A stretch of DNA of 64,000 nt from Marivirga tractuosa DSM 4126 (GCF_000183425.1 NC_014759.1:1612001-1676000); one strand, 5' to 3'; numbered from the stretch's first letter, positions 45,291 through 54,245 are shown. Notes: generated by a model not told the origin, from the sequence alone. Made by a program: numbers and translations.

Positions 45291-45916
45291 GTTTAAAGGC
45301 TAACTTTAATAAAAACAATAAATTTGAGGCAGGTTGCGATGAGGTGGGGCGTGGTTGCTTGGCTGGGCCTGTAGTTGCATCAGCAGTAATTCTACCTACC
45401 AATTTTTCTCATCCCTATCTTACAGATTCCAAAAAACTGAGTGCAAAAAAGAGAGCTGAATTGGTAGATGTCATTAAAAAAGAAAGTATTGCTTGGGCAA
45501 TTGCAGAATGCAGTCCAGAAGAAATTGATCAGGTAAATATTTTAAAGGCTTCATTTTGGGCTATGCACAAAGCATTGGATCAATTAAAACAAAAACCAGA
45601 TTTCTTATTGGTGGATGGAAACCGATTTACCCCTTATCCAGAAATTCCCCATGAATGTGTTATAAAAGGAGATAGCAAATATTTTAGCATAGCAGCTGCT
45701 TCCATTTTAGCTAAAGAATACAGAGATAATCTTATGAGAGACTTAGCTGAAATTCATCCTCATTATGGTTGGGAGCGGAATGTTGGATACCCTACCAAAC
45801 AACATAGAGCAGGTATTCAAAAATTTGGAGCAACTGAACACCATAGAAAATCATTTCAATTGTTGCCTAGACAATTAGAAATATTTGAAAAAGAGCATAA
45901 AGAAATCTCATCATGA
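45287..45916 (+). CDS. rnhB: Ribonuclease HII
   Basis: 209 residues. The active-site signature AGCDEVGRGCLAGPVVASAV carries Asp18 and Glu19, with Asp110 in LLVDGNRF and a fourth acidic site near the AAASILAKEYRD helix. These match type 2 RNase H, which cuts RNA in RNA-DNA hybrids and starts removal of single ribonucleotides from DNA. Cytoplasmic. It overlaps the outer-membrane protein gene before it and the nitrilase gene after it, each by 4 nt, which suggests a single transcript though the functions look unrelated. Confidence 0.97.
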   Translation: MSLKANFNKNNKFEAGCDEVGRGCLAGPVVASAVILPTNFSHPYLTDSKKLSAKKRAELVDVIKKESIAWAIAECSPEEIDQVNILKASFWAMHKALDQLKQKPDFLLVDGNRFTPYPEIPHECVIKGDSKYFSIAAASILAKEYRDNLMRDLAEIHPHYGWERNVGYPTKQHRAGIQKFGATEHHRKSFQLLPRQLEIFEKEHKEISS

Positions 45917-46842
45917 AAAAGTTTAAAGTAGGCTGTGTACAAGCCACTCCTTCTCTGTTTAACAAATCCAAAACAATGGATATTGTACTAAAATGGATTA
46001 AGAAGGGTTTTGAACAAGGAGTTAAATTGTTGGTATTCCCCGAGAGCTTTATTCCTGCTTACCCAGCAGGTTTGGCCTTTGGAACCGTTGTGGGCAGCAG
46101 AACAGAGCCGGGAAGAGAGCAATTTCGAGAATACTGGGACAACAGTGTGGAAGTTGGAGCTGAAGAAACCCAACAGATTGCGAAATGGGCTCAAGAATAT
46201 GAAATGTATATCACCATTGGCGTAACAGAAAGAGATTCTGTTAGTAAAACCTTATACTGCACATTACTTTATTTTTCTCCTCATGGAAAATTAATGGGGA
46301 GACACCGGAAGCTAAAGCCAACTGCTGCAGAAAGACTCGTTTGGGGAGAAGGAGATGGCACAACTTTAAGCACTTTTAACACTGAAATAGGTAAATTAGG
46401 CGGGTTGATTTGTTGGGAAAACTATATGCCTTTAGCCAGAATGTCCATGTATCAAAAAGGAGTGGAAATCTATGTTGCTCCAACTGCCGATTCAAGAGAT
46501 AGCTGGAACAGCAGTTTGATTCATATTGCCTGCGAAGGCAGATGTTATGTTGTCGGTTCCAATCAATTTATCCGCAAAAGAGACTATCCTGAACATCTAC
46601 AAAAAGAATTAGCTACAGATCGACCTGAAATTTTATCAAGAGGCGGTAGTGTCATTATTTCTCCTTTAGGGAAAGTATTGGCAGGGCCTTTGTACCATGA
46701 AGAAGGATTACTCACCGCAGAAATAGATCATGATGAAATAATTAGAGCAAAAATGGATTTTGATGTAATTGGACATTATGCCCGGAACGATGTTTTTGGG
46801 TTTGAGGTCAATGGGCAGCCGGATATGGAGAAAGAGGAATAG
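45913..46842 (+). CDS. Nitrilase/carbon-nitrogen hydrolase
   Basis: 309 residues with the catalytic triad Glu44 (LLVFPESFIPAYP), Lys133 (GRHRKLKPT) and Cys167 (GGLICWENYMP). The PESFIPAYPAG sequence and the GREQFREYW region place it with true nitrilases (nitrile to acid plus ammonia) rather than amidases of the same superfamily, although some members are amidases or cyanide hydratases. Cytoplasmic, forming spirals in known relatives. It ends an overlapping run with the outer-membrane protein and RNase HII genes. Downstream is a family A repeat fragment. Confidence 0.9.
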   Translation: MKKFKVGCVQATPSLFNKSKTMDIVLKWIKKGFEQGVKLLVFPESFIPAYPAGLAFGTVVGSRTEPGREQFREYWDNSVEVGAEETQQIAKWAQEYEMYITIGVTERDSVSKTLYCTLLYFSPHGKLMGRHRKLKPTAAERLVWGEGDGTTLSTFNTEIGKLGGLICWENYMPLARMSMYQKGVEIYVAPTADSRDSWNSSLIHIACEGRCYVVGSNQFIRKRDYPEHLQKELATDRPEILSRGGSVIISPLGKVLAGPLYHEEGLLTAEIDHDEIIRAKMDFDVIGHYARNDVFGFEVNGQPDMEKEE

Positions 46843-46899
46843 CAAATTCCTATCTCAGGCACTTGCGATTTACATGCGGCAGAAGCAACAAAGAAACAA

Positions 46900-46917
46900 G
46901 CACAAGAGGACGCTTGC
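46900..46917 (-). repeat. Family A repeat, single arm
   Basis: GCACAAGAGGACGCTTGC on the plus strand is the reverse complement of the family A right arm (compare 16898-16917) with the flank TATAG. Only one arm is present, so this is a remnant. It lies in the 277-bp gap before the EamA gene, where a long open frame upstream of the true start is a shadow. Confidence 0.55.
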
Positions 46918-47119
46918 TATTTGAGGGGGAGTGACACATGCGAACCACTTGCGCCAACTTTTGGAACACATTAATCTCCAGCGAGGCACTATCTCTAGTA
47001 TCAGCCCAATGTCTGACATGAAAAATGTCCGACATTTCATACCTGCCTTTTATATTTCAACTTTCATACCTCATATTTCTAAAATTTCCTCATTTTTGCA
47101 ATCCAAAAAATTAAAAGGA

Positions 47120-48031
47120 ATGATCAGAGGAGCTATATTGGTATTTTTAGGTGCTTGCAGTTTTGGGGTTTTAACCACATTAGTTAAAATCTCCTATAAA
47201 GAAGGCTTCACTTTAGCAGAAGTAACAGGAGCACAAGTTTTCTTTGGTGCTATAATTTTGTGGCTTATTTTAGCTGGAAGGGCTTTATTTCAAAATATAA
47301 AATTTCATTTTACTTGGAAAAATAGCTGGAAAGTACTACTTACTGGAATAAGCACAGGATTGGTAAGCTTGTGTTATTATAAATCCATCCAAGAACTTCC
47401 TGCCTCGATTGGGATACTTCTATTAATGCAATTTACTTGGATCAGCATGCTTCTGGAAATAATCATTCACCAAAAATTTCCTACTCGAATGCAATGGATT
47501 TCAGTTATCTTCATCCTTTTTGGAACCTATTTAGCAGGTAATATTTACAGCTTAGACAATATCCCGTTTAGTTTAGAAGGTATAGGATATGGGTTTTTAG
47601 CAGGATTTTTTTATGCAGTATTTATTTGGGCAAATGGAAGGGTCGGCAATGCATTGGTTCCTGTTCAGAAAAGTGCAATGATGATAACGGGGGCATGCCT
47701 TTTCATCTTTGTGATTTTCCCTCCTGAATTTCTATGGAATGGAAGTATGTCTGCAGGATTATGGTCATGGGGATTAATTTTCGCATTATTTGGAACTGTA
47801 ATTCCTCCTTTATTCTACGCTTATGGCATCCCGCAAACTGGAGTGGGGCTAAGCAGCATTCTAAGTTCAGCTGAATTACCCGTAGCGGTTTTCTTTTCTA
47901 GCTGGCTTTTAGCTGAAGAGGTGACAGCTTTGCAATGGATAGGAGTTGCTACAATTCTGTTTGCAATAGTGGTTGCCAATGTTAAGAAGGCTAAAAGCCC
48001 CCTAGCCCCCAAAGGGGGGAAGACGCCCTGA
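47120..48031 (+). CDS. EamA/DMT-family transporter
   Basis: From the ATG at 47120 the product is 303 residues; the frame is open further upstream, but the extra residues are not transporter-like and CATTTTTGCA at 47091 resembles a promoter. Ten membrane segments form two EamA repeats (about 5-140 and 152-290), with GACSFGVLTTLVKISYKEG in the first and GTVIPPLFYAYGI plus SSAELPVAVFFSSWLL in the second. It exports or imports small metabolites across the inner membrane; substrate unknown. The C-terminal SPLAPKGGKTP is encoded by a family C repeat. Confidence 0.9.
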   Translation: MIRGAILVFLGACSFGVLTTLVKISYKEGFTLAEVTGAQVFFGAIILWLILAGRALFQNIKFHFTWKNSWKVLLTGISTGLVSLCYYKSIQELPASIGILLLMQFTWISMLLEIIIHQKFPTRMQWISVIFILFGTYLAGNIYSLDNIPFSLEGIGYGFLAGFFYAVFIWANGRVGNALVPVQKSAMMITGACLFIFVIFPPEFLWNGSMSAGLWSWGLIFALFGTVIPPLFYAYGIPQTGVGLSSILSSAELPVAVFFSSWLLAEEVTALQWIGVATILFAIVVANVKKAKSPLAPKGGKTP

Positions 48032-48173
48032 ATTAAATCTGCTTTTTAATTTGAAAAATTGTAATTAATAATTTGTAGCTAATATTAGAAATAAAAGTAA
48101 AAAGTGATAAAGTTTATTGTCACTATAGATACAAATCTGTGAGACCAGTTCCCTTTTGGGGATTAAGGGGCTG
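47996..48173. repeat. Family C GC-rich inverted repeat pair between convergent genes
   Basis: The left arm at 47996-48022 begins AGCCCCCTAGCCCCC and ends AAAGGGGGGAAG; the right arm at 48148-48173 is a diverged reverse complement ending GGGGATTAAGGGGCTG. The left arm is the last codons of the EamA gene and the right arm includes the stop codon and last codons of pyrE. Confidence 0.85.
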
Positions 48174-48819
48174 CCGGACTCCAGTCAGAAGGATTATCTC
48201 GCCATTCCTTTAAGGTCGCTAACTCATCATTTTGAATTAATTTTTTTACTAAAGCCTCTTCAAGCAAATGCGGATAATCGCTTAAGCAGACCAACTTAAT
48301 TTGAGCTTTTTCAAAATTTTCTACTGCCACATCAAAACCATAAGTGAAAATTGCTGCCATTCCCAACACATCAGCACCAGCTTCTCTTAAAGCTTCTGCT
48401 GCTTTGATAGAACTACCACCAGTAGATACTAAATCTTCTACCAATACAATTTTTTGACCCTTCTCTAATTTTCCTTCCACCAAATTCTCCATTCCATGCC
48501 CCTTTGGTTTGGAACGCACGTACATAAAAGGAAGATCTAATGATTCGGCAACCAAAACGCCCTGCGGAATACCGGCTGTGGCAACGCCAGCAATCGCTTC
48601 AGCATCAGGAAATTGCGATCTTATGACATCAGATAAATAATGCTTGATAATACTTCGTGTTTCAGGGAAGGAAAGTGCTAACCTATTATCGCAATAAATT
48701 GGAGATTTCCAGCCTGAAGCCCAAGTAAATGGTTTAGCTGGTCTGATTTGTATAGCTCCAACATCTAATAATTCTAAAGAGATGGCACGTGCAATTTCTG
48801 GTTTGGCGATGGTAATCAT
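48163..48819 (-). CDS. pyrE: Orotate phosphoribosyltransferase
   Basis: From the ATG at 48819 the product is 218 residues, normal for PyrE. The PRPP-binding motif is VLVEDLVSTGGSS, with FTWASGWKSPIYCDNR as orotate loop and MYVRSKPKGHG as flexible loop. It joins orotate to PRPP to give OMP in pyrimidine synthesis. An upstream start at 48912 would add 31 residues but lies before the TAAATTTG promoter at 48846, so it is rejected. The last codons (SPAAP and the stop) are supplied by a family C repeat. Confidence 0.96.
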   Translation of the reverse strand: MITIAKPEIARAISLELLDVGAIQIRPAKPFTWASGWKSPIYCDNRLALSFPETRSIIKHYLSDVIRSQFPDAEAIAGVATAGIPQGVLVAESLDLPFMYVRSKPKGHGMENLVEGKLEKGQKIVLVEDLVSTGGSSIKAAEALREAGADVLGMAAIFTYGFDVAVENFEKAQIKLVCLSDYPHLLEEALVKKLIQNDELATLKEWRDNPSDWSPAAP

Positions 48820-48845
48820 GAAAAAGTTTTGATTTAGATATTCTG

Positions 48846-48853
48846 CAAATTTA
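48846..48853 (-). promoter_or_regulatory. -7 promoter element of pyrE
   Basis: TAAATTTG (minus strand) fits TAnnTTTG and ends 26 nt before the ATG at 48819. Its position rules out the longer pyrE frame. Confidence 0.55.
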
Positions 48854-48938
48854 AGGTTTTTATTCGCAAGGCTGAAATAAAAGAAAGAATAAGGAATCGA
48901 AATTATTTTCACTCTTAGAATGATACAAGATGAATCCG

Positions 48939-50846
48939 TTAATTTACCAAACTCAACATCCCCAGTTTATCCATTTTCAATTTACCTTCATCATCCAGTT
49001 TTCGCACAGTAGAAATTACTTTCTCTTTGGCATAACCTTCAATGTTTTCTAAAAGTCTCTCAATATTCAAATGGGAATCTTTCAGGATTTGTAATACTTT
49101 TTGCTCCAAATCCTTATCCTGATGCAATGATTTTTTTTCATTGATGCAAACATCGCATACTCCGCATTTCTCTTCTTTATATTCTCCAAAATACTGTAGT
49201 AATTTTAAAGTACGGCAGACTAAATCATTTTCAACATAATTTTTCACTGCCATCAATTTCTCGTATTTGCTTTTCTTCCGCTCCTCCAATCGCTTTTTAT
49301 TCAAAGGCAGTTTGTTAGCATCATGACGTGCTTCCAGAAAGGTTAACTGTGGAGAATCTGATTTGGGTGAATAATCCATCACTCCTTCCTTATCCAAATA
49401 ATTTAATTGTTTTACTACTTCTTTCGGACTCAATTCAGCCATTTTGGCTATTTGCAATTCATTTATAAATATAACTTGTTGATAAATATCTCCGCCATAA
49501 ATTCGCAATACCGTTTTAATCAGCTTTTCAAATTTGGCATTGGCAATTTCATAGGCATATAAATCCTTAAAATCCAGATTAATATGTAATCCAGATGGTC
49601 GGAAAAACTGTTCATTCAGTTGAATAAAGCCTTCCTCTTCTAGTACTTTTAACGCATGAAAAACTGGATAAACTTCATAGTTGTAATGCTGACAAAAATC
49701 CTGAATTTCAAAATTATAGCTTTGCATTTCGCCTGAGCCAATCGCTATTTTAAAGTAATTTGCCAGTGACTGATAAAGCTTTTTAAGGAAATCAAATTCA
49801 GGATGGGCCAACTCATGTTTCTCTTCCATCTCTTTGAAATCCTGAGGATGGTAAAGCGCAACAGCAAAAGCTGGTTTCTCATCACGCCCTGCCCTGCCCG
49901 CTTCCTGATAATAGGATTCCAAATTATCAGGCAACTCCCAGTGAATTACAGTGCGTACATCGGGCTTATCAATACCCATTCCGAAGGCATTCGTGGCCAC
50001 AATAATTCTGGTTTTATCTTTCAACCAAGCATCCTGCTTAGCATTTCGATCAGCTTGTGAAAGTCCGGCATGATAAAAATCTGCTGAAAACCCATTTTTC
50101 TTCAAAGCTTCAGCTATTTCTTTTGTACGTCTTCGGTTTCTTGCATATATAACAGATGTACCTGATATTTTTCGTAAAATCTCAAAAAGCTTGGCTTCCT
50201 TATTTTCTACTTTTCTTACCGAGTAAGAAAGATTATCTCGTGCAAAACTCTTTTGAAAAAGCTTTCCATTTTTAAAATTCAGCTTTTCTTGAACATCGAT
50301 TTTAACGTCTTCAGTGGCAGTTGCAGTTAAAGCTATGCAGGGCAAATCAGGAAATAATTCTCGGAAATTAGCAATCTCCAAATAAGGTGGGCGGAAATCA
50401 TAACCCCATTGGGAAATACAATGCGCTTCATCTATTGCGAGAAGATTAAGATTCATTTTTTTAGCCCTTTCCAGAAATAATTCGGTTTTTAACCTTTCTG
50501 GCGAAACGTAAAGAAACTTATAGGCGCCATGAGCGGCATTATCCAATAGAATATCAATTTCCCTATAGGTCATACCCGAATAAACGGCAGCTGCAGGAAT
50601 TTTTCTTCTCTTTAATTGCTCTACCTGATCCTTCATTAAGGCGATTAGCGGTGAAATTACTAAGCATAAGCCTTCGCTCATCAAGGCAGGCACTTGAAAG
50701 CAAATAGATTTTCCCCCACCAGTTGGCAACAAAGCCAAGGTATCATTTCCAGAGGTTACGGAATTGATAATATCCTCCTGCATACTTCTGAAGGCTTCAT
50801 AGCCCCAGTACTTTTGGAGAACATCAATGGCTTTTAGGTTTTGCAT
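48939..50846 (-). CDS. RecQ-type ATP-dependent DNA helicase
   Basis: 635 residues. Walker A is LLPTGGGKSICFQ (GGGKS at 43-47), followed by DEAHCISQWGYDFRP, TATATEDVKIDVQ, and in the second RecA-like domain VATNAFGMGIDKPDVR and YYQEAGRAGRD. A zinc-binding segment has cysteines near 540-565 (KCGVCDVC). The winged-helix part follows but a C-terminal HRDC domain appears absent, as in many Bacteroidota RecQ-like proteins. It unwinds DNA in the 3'-5' direction during repair and recombination. Upstream on the same strand is the orphan vapB gene. Confidence 0.93.
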   Translation of the reverse strand: MQNLKAIDVLQKYWGYEAFRSMQEDIINSVTSGNDTLALLPTGGGKSICFQVPALMSEGLCLVISPLIALMKDQVEQLKRRKIPAAAVYSGMTYREIDILLDNAAHGAYKFLYVSPERLKTELFLERAKKMNLNLLAIDEAHCISQWGYDFRPPYLEIANFRELFPDLPCIALTATATEDVKIDVQEKLNFKNGKLFQKSFARDNLSYSVRKVENKEAKLFEILRKISGTSVIYARNRRRTKEIAEALKKNGFSADFYHAGLSQADRNAKQDAWLKDKTRIIVATNAFGMGIDKPDVRTVIHWELPDNLESYYQEAGRAGRDEKPAFAVALYHPQDFKEMEEKHELAHPEFDFLKKLYQSLANYFKIAIGSGEMQSYNFEIQDFCQHYNYEVYPVFHALKVLEEEGFIQLNEQFFRPSGLHINLDFKDLYAYEIANAKFEKLIKTVLRIYGGDIYQQVIFINELQIAKMAELSPKEVVKQLNYLDKEGVMDYSPKSDSPQLTFLEARHDANKLPLNKKRLEERKKSKYEKLMAVKNYVENDLVCRTLKLLQYFGEYKEEKCGVCDVCINEKKSLHQDKDLEQKVLQILKDSHLNIERLLENIEGYAKEKVISTVRKLDDEGKLKMDKLGMLSLVN

Positions 50847-50960
50847 GGAGTTTATAAAGATATTTTATGAAATTAAAATCCAGTTCTAAAATTTGGTGTT
50901 TGAACTATTAAACACATACGTTTATCTACAAAAATTTCATTTATTTAGATTCTTCATATT

Positions 50961-51179
50961 TCATATGTTTGGTTGATTACGGTTTTCCATAAAATCATCA
51001 GAAAACTTTCCCATGCTATCCAATAAGCTTTGCCATGGATCATCAAATGGAATAATATAAAATGCGTTTCCAAATTTTTTGAAATAAACTTTATCGCCTT
51101 TCAATTTGAAGTTTGTAGGTATTTTAATGAATTGTTCACCTTCAATATCTTTAATATTAACTATTTCAATCATAGACAT
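50961..51179 (-). CDS. VapB-type antitoxin (AbrB/SpoVT fold), orphan
   Basis: 72 residues. The N-terminal half folds as an AbrB-like swapped-hairpin DNA-binding domain (FIKIPTNFKLKGDKVYFKKFGNAFYIIP). The C-terminal half PWQSLLDSMGKFSDDFMENRNQP is the toxin-binding tail of VapB antitoxins, cut a few residues short. No intact PIN-domain vapC gene follows; the next 110 nt to recQ hold only a decayed vapC-like start. It is therefore a solitary antitoxin. Confidence 0.8.
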   Translation of the reverse strand: MSMIEIVNIKDIEGEQFIKIPTNFKLKGDKVYFKKFGNAFYIIPFDDPWQSLLDSMGKFSDDFMENRNQPNI

Positions 51180-51263
51180 AAAACGAAAAAGTGATTTACC
51201 TAATTTACAATTTTCATCAAATATTCACAGCACTTAAACTAAATCTCTATAGAATTAAAAAAA

Positions 51264-51315
51264 CTTTGCGGCTTTGCGCCTCTGCGAGACATTTTTGCGT
51301 CAAAGACGCCTGCGT
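51264..51315. repeat. GC-rich TTTGCG-type short repeat
   Basis: ACTTTGCGGCTTTGCG, CTCTGCG and TTTTTGCG recur at 9-nt and larger spacing, ending in the hairpin GCGTC-AAA-GACGC (51297-51309). The block is much richer in GC than its surroundings and lies downstream of the enoyl-CoA hydratase gene. Confidence 0.45.
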
Positions 51316-51350
51316 ACTAGTTTTATTCTAAAGTAGATCTTAAAATCATT

Positions 51351-52124
51351 TTACCAACTAGGTGTCTCCTTATTCAAAAATGCAGCTATTCCTTTTTTAC
51401 AATCTTCTGAAGCACGGGCTATGGCATTTTGCTCAGCTGCATATTGTAAGCCTTCTTCCAAGCCTTTTTCTTGCACTTCAGCTATCATTTGTTTAGTAAA
51501 AGCCATGGATTGACCTGAATTGTTTAGAATTAATTGTTGGGCAAATTCATAAACGGTTTCTGAAAGCTTTTCGGTTTCCACCACTTCATTGACTAAGCCC
51601 ATTTTTTGGGCATCAACTGCTTCATATAATTTTCCGGATAACAACAATTCTTTTGATTTTCCTTCTCCTATTTTTCTTAATAAAAACACCTTAACTATAG
51701 CAGGAATAAATCCAATTTTCACTTCCGTATAGCCGAATTTTGCATGAGGTACTGTATAAGAAAAATCACAGACTGTAGCCAATCCACAGCCTCCGGCTAA
51801 GGCATGTCCTTGAATTTCTGCTATCACTACTTTAGGATAAGTGTAAATCTCATAGAAAAGCTCTTTTAAATGATTGGAATCTTCAAGATTTTCTTCATAA
51901 GTATTATTTTGTAACCCTTGTATATAAGCTAGATCAGCTCCAGCACAAAAAGCTTTTCCTTCAGCTCTAAGCACTATTACTTTTGCATTATTATCTTCCT
52001 TTAGTTGTACAAAAGCTTGCTTCAGTTCGCCCACAAATTCATAACTTAAGGCATTTCTCTTTTCAGGTCGGTTTAAAGTAATGTAGCCAATTCTGTCTTT
52101 AATTTCAATCTTAGTTAATTCCAT
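51351..52124 (-). CDS. Enoyl-CoA hydratase/isomerase family protein
   Basis: 257 residues of the crotonase fold. The oxyanion-hole loops are GKAFCAGADLA and HALAGGCGLATVCDF, and the catalytic glutamate site is GYTEVKIGFIPAIV. The pattern resembles methylglutaconyl-CoA hydratase or other LiuC/PaaG-like members, but the exact acyl-CoA cannot be fixed. It probably acts in leucine or fatty-acid breakdown. Only 3 nt separate it from the comEC-like gene upstream, so the two are likely cotranscribed despite unrelated functions. Confidence 0.93.
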   Translation of the reverse strand: MELTKIEIKDRIGYITLNRPEKRNALSYEFVGELKQAFVQLKEDNNAKVIVLRAEGKAFCAGADLAYIQGLQNNTYEENLEDSNHLKELFYEIYTYPKVVIAEIQGHALAGGCGLATVCDFSYTVPHAKFGYTEVKIGFIPAIVKVFLLRKIGEGKSKELLLSGKLYEAVDAQKMGLVNEVVETEKLSETVYEFAQQLILNNSGQSMAFTKQMIAEVQEKGLEEGLQYAAEQNAIARASEDCKKGIAAFLNKETPSW

Positions 52125-52127
52125 AGT

Positions 52128-54245
52128 TTATAATTTCCATTCAAAAGCACCATTTTCGGGTACTATGTAATAGTCTAAATTTTCCTCCTCAAATTTAGCT
52201 TTAAAGTTTTGAATGTTATAATAAGAATTGGACGCATCCACAACAATCTTATTAGGATTGAAAAAATCCAGTAACTTCTCAGGTTTTTTTAATGTATTAT
52301 TACTAATAATCAATAAATCAAGATCGATCGGATCCTTAAATGTGAAATCTTCATCTATTTCCTGATGCCAATGAATAATTCGTTTACCCTCCCAAATGGC
52401 TAACTTCAATCCATGGAAATCTTCAAACAATTCCTTTTGATTTTCTGGTTCAAAACTATCAGGATGAAAATCAGCTATGCCAGCTTGCAATTGACTTGGG
52501 TAAACGTGAAATCTAAGTTTATTTTTATCCTTAGCCAATTCATCTTCCACTTTCAGATATTGAGAGAATCCGTTCTTAATTGCCAGTGCATGATGCTTTC
52601 CAGTGTCATACACGATCAATTTCTTCTCATGAAAATTTTCATATTGACGCAAACAGATACTAGCACTCATGAAAAACAAGCTTAAAACTGCTAATTTCAA
52701 ATAATTCAATTTCTTCTCTGATATGAAAAGGGCAATAAAGAAAATGGCAATGTAAATCAACCAGCTCTCTGGTGTATTAATAAAAATACCATCAATGGTG
52801 CTGTTAGGAAGATAATCCAGACTGAAAACCAAATAATTAATGACTTGAATAAAATGGTCAATAACATAGCCAATCCTTTCGGCTGCCCAATCCCAAATTG
52901 AAATAATCATTAAAAATAGACTACTGTTGAGAATGACAAATGCTGCAGGAATTACTACAAGATTGGACAAGAAAAAATAAGTCGGGAATTGATGAAAATA
53001 CAGCAAACCTAAGGGAGCAGTGGCCAATTGCGCAGCTATGGAAACACAAGTAATAGCCCAGATTTTATCCCATAAAACATATTTGAACTGTAATAACCCA
53101 TATAATTTGGGCTGAAAAAAGACGATGCCTAAAACTGCCAAATATGATAATTGAAAACCTACGGAGAAAAGTAAAAAAGGATCAAAACTTAAAAGCACAA
53201 AAGCCGAAGCTGCCAAGGTATTGTAAATATTGGTTTGTCTTTTCATGGCTTGAGCCAAAATGATAAAGCTAAACATCATAGCTGCTCTTTGAACGGATGG
53301 GGAAAGTCCTGTTATAAAAGCATAAGCCCATAAAACAGATATATTGATAATAGCAAAAAAGACTCTGCCTCTTTTACGATTTCGCCACTTCTTAAGCAGA
53401 GTGGAAACAATCAAAAAGATGATCCCCACATGTAATCCACTTACCGCCAAAACATGCATTGCACCTGCAGCCGCATAAGCATTTCTCAAGTCATTATCCA
53501 GTTCATCTTTTATCCCTAAAGTTAAGGCTTTGGCTATAGCTAAGGAGCGGTCATTTTGAATGTATTTATTCATAATACCCTCCAAGTATTGACCTATTTT
53601 AATGGAAGAAGCCATGACCAAATTCCCTTGTTCCTCATCAAGCTTTAGCCAATTCCTTGAATTAATATATTGTTGATGATAGATTTGATCAAAACCTAAA
53701 AATCGCTTATAATTAAATTCTAGTGGATTTTTCGGGGGCTCTAATTCACTGAGTTGAGATTTAATCAGTAATTGATCACCATATTGTAAAGCTTTTGAAA
53801 GGCTATCCTTTTGGAAATAAGTCATGGCATTTCCACTATAATTTTGCCATTCATTATTAAGTAAAACCTGTTGAATTTCTACTTTAAAGCCATACGTTTT
53901 CTCAGTGGTTTTTCCTGCATTTATCAAAATGGCTTCAAAAGCTTCAATTTCATCAGTATTTGCATTAAGCAAATGTGCTTCATCATGTTTTTCAGATTTC
54001 CAGAAAGCATTGAGATAACCAAAAGAAAAACAGATTAAAAAAGCTAAAACAGCAAAGGAAACGGATTGAAGAGCAGGAAATTGATAACCTCTAAAAAATT
54101 GAGCCGAAAGATACAAAACTGTTATCGCACCAAAAACAAGAAGAATTATTTGATAAAAATCAGAAAGGAAAGTACCAGCGACTATTCCAAGTGCCATGAA
54201 TAGCACAAAACGGATAAAGGCATATCGGTTCCAGGCTTGTTGCAT
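52128..54245 (-). CDS. ComEC/Rec2-family competence protein
   Basis: 705 residues. N-terminal helices (about 10-80) and an OB-like region (about 90-200) precede the competence membrane domain (about 230-500, with AGAMHVLAVSGLHVGIIF and SPSVQRAAMMFSFI). The C-terminal part (about 540-705) occupies the place of the usual metallo-beta-lactamase domain but lacks HxHxDH and other metal ligands. ComEC forms the inner-membrane channel for single-stranded DNA uptake. Downstream enoyl-CoA hydratase starts 3 nt later. Confidence 0.9.
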   Translation of the reverse strand: MQQAWNRYAFIRFVLFMALGIVAGTFLSDFYQIILLVFGAITVLYLSAQFFRGYQFPALQSVSFAVLAFLICFSFGYLNAFWKSEKHDEAHLLNANTDEIEAFEAILINAGKTTEKTYGFKVEIQQVLLNNEWQNYSGNAMTYFQKDSLSKALQYGDQLLIKSQLSELEPPKNPLEFNYKRFLGFDQIYHQQYINSRNWLKLDEEQGNLVMASSIKIGQYLEGIMNKYIQNDRSLAIAKALTLGIKDELDNDLRNAYAAAGAMHVLAVSGLHVGIIFLIVSTLLKKWRNRKRGRVFFAIINISVLWAYAFITGLSPSVQRAAMMFSFIILAQAMKRQTNIYNTLAASAFVLLSFDPFLLFSVGFQLSYLAVLGIVFFQPKLYGLLQFKYVLWDKIWAITCVSIAAQLATAPLGLLYFHQFPTYFFLSNLVVIPAAFVILNSSLFLMIISIWDWAAERIGYVIDHFIQVINYLVFSLDYLPNSTIDGIFINTPESWLIYIAIFFIALFISEKKLNYLKLAVLSLFFMSASICLRQYENFHEKKLIVYDTGKHHALAIKNGFSQYLKVEDELAKDKNKLRFHVYPSQLQAGIADFHPDSFEPENQKELFEDFHGLKLAIWEGKRIIHWHQEIDEDFTFKDPIDLDLLIISNNTLKKPEKLLDFFNPNKIVVDASNSYYNIQNFKAKFEEENLDYYIVPENGAFEWKL

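Noticed and set aside
46931..47119. 63-residue N-terminal extension of the EamA transporter
   Set aside because: It runs through a repeat remnant, has no transporter features, and a promoter-like CATTTTTGCA lies between it and the ATG at 47120.
48820..48912. 31-residue N-terminal extension of PyrE
   Set aside because: The extension lies upstream of or overlaps the TAAATTTG promoter and would exceed the normal length of the enzyme.
51297..51309. GCGTC-AAA-GACGC as a terminator of the enoyl-CoA hydratase gene
   Set aside because: On the minus strand the hairpin is followed by A residues, not T, so it is not a usual intrinsic terminator.
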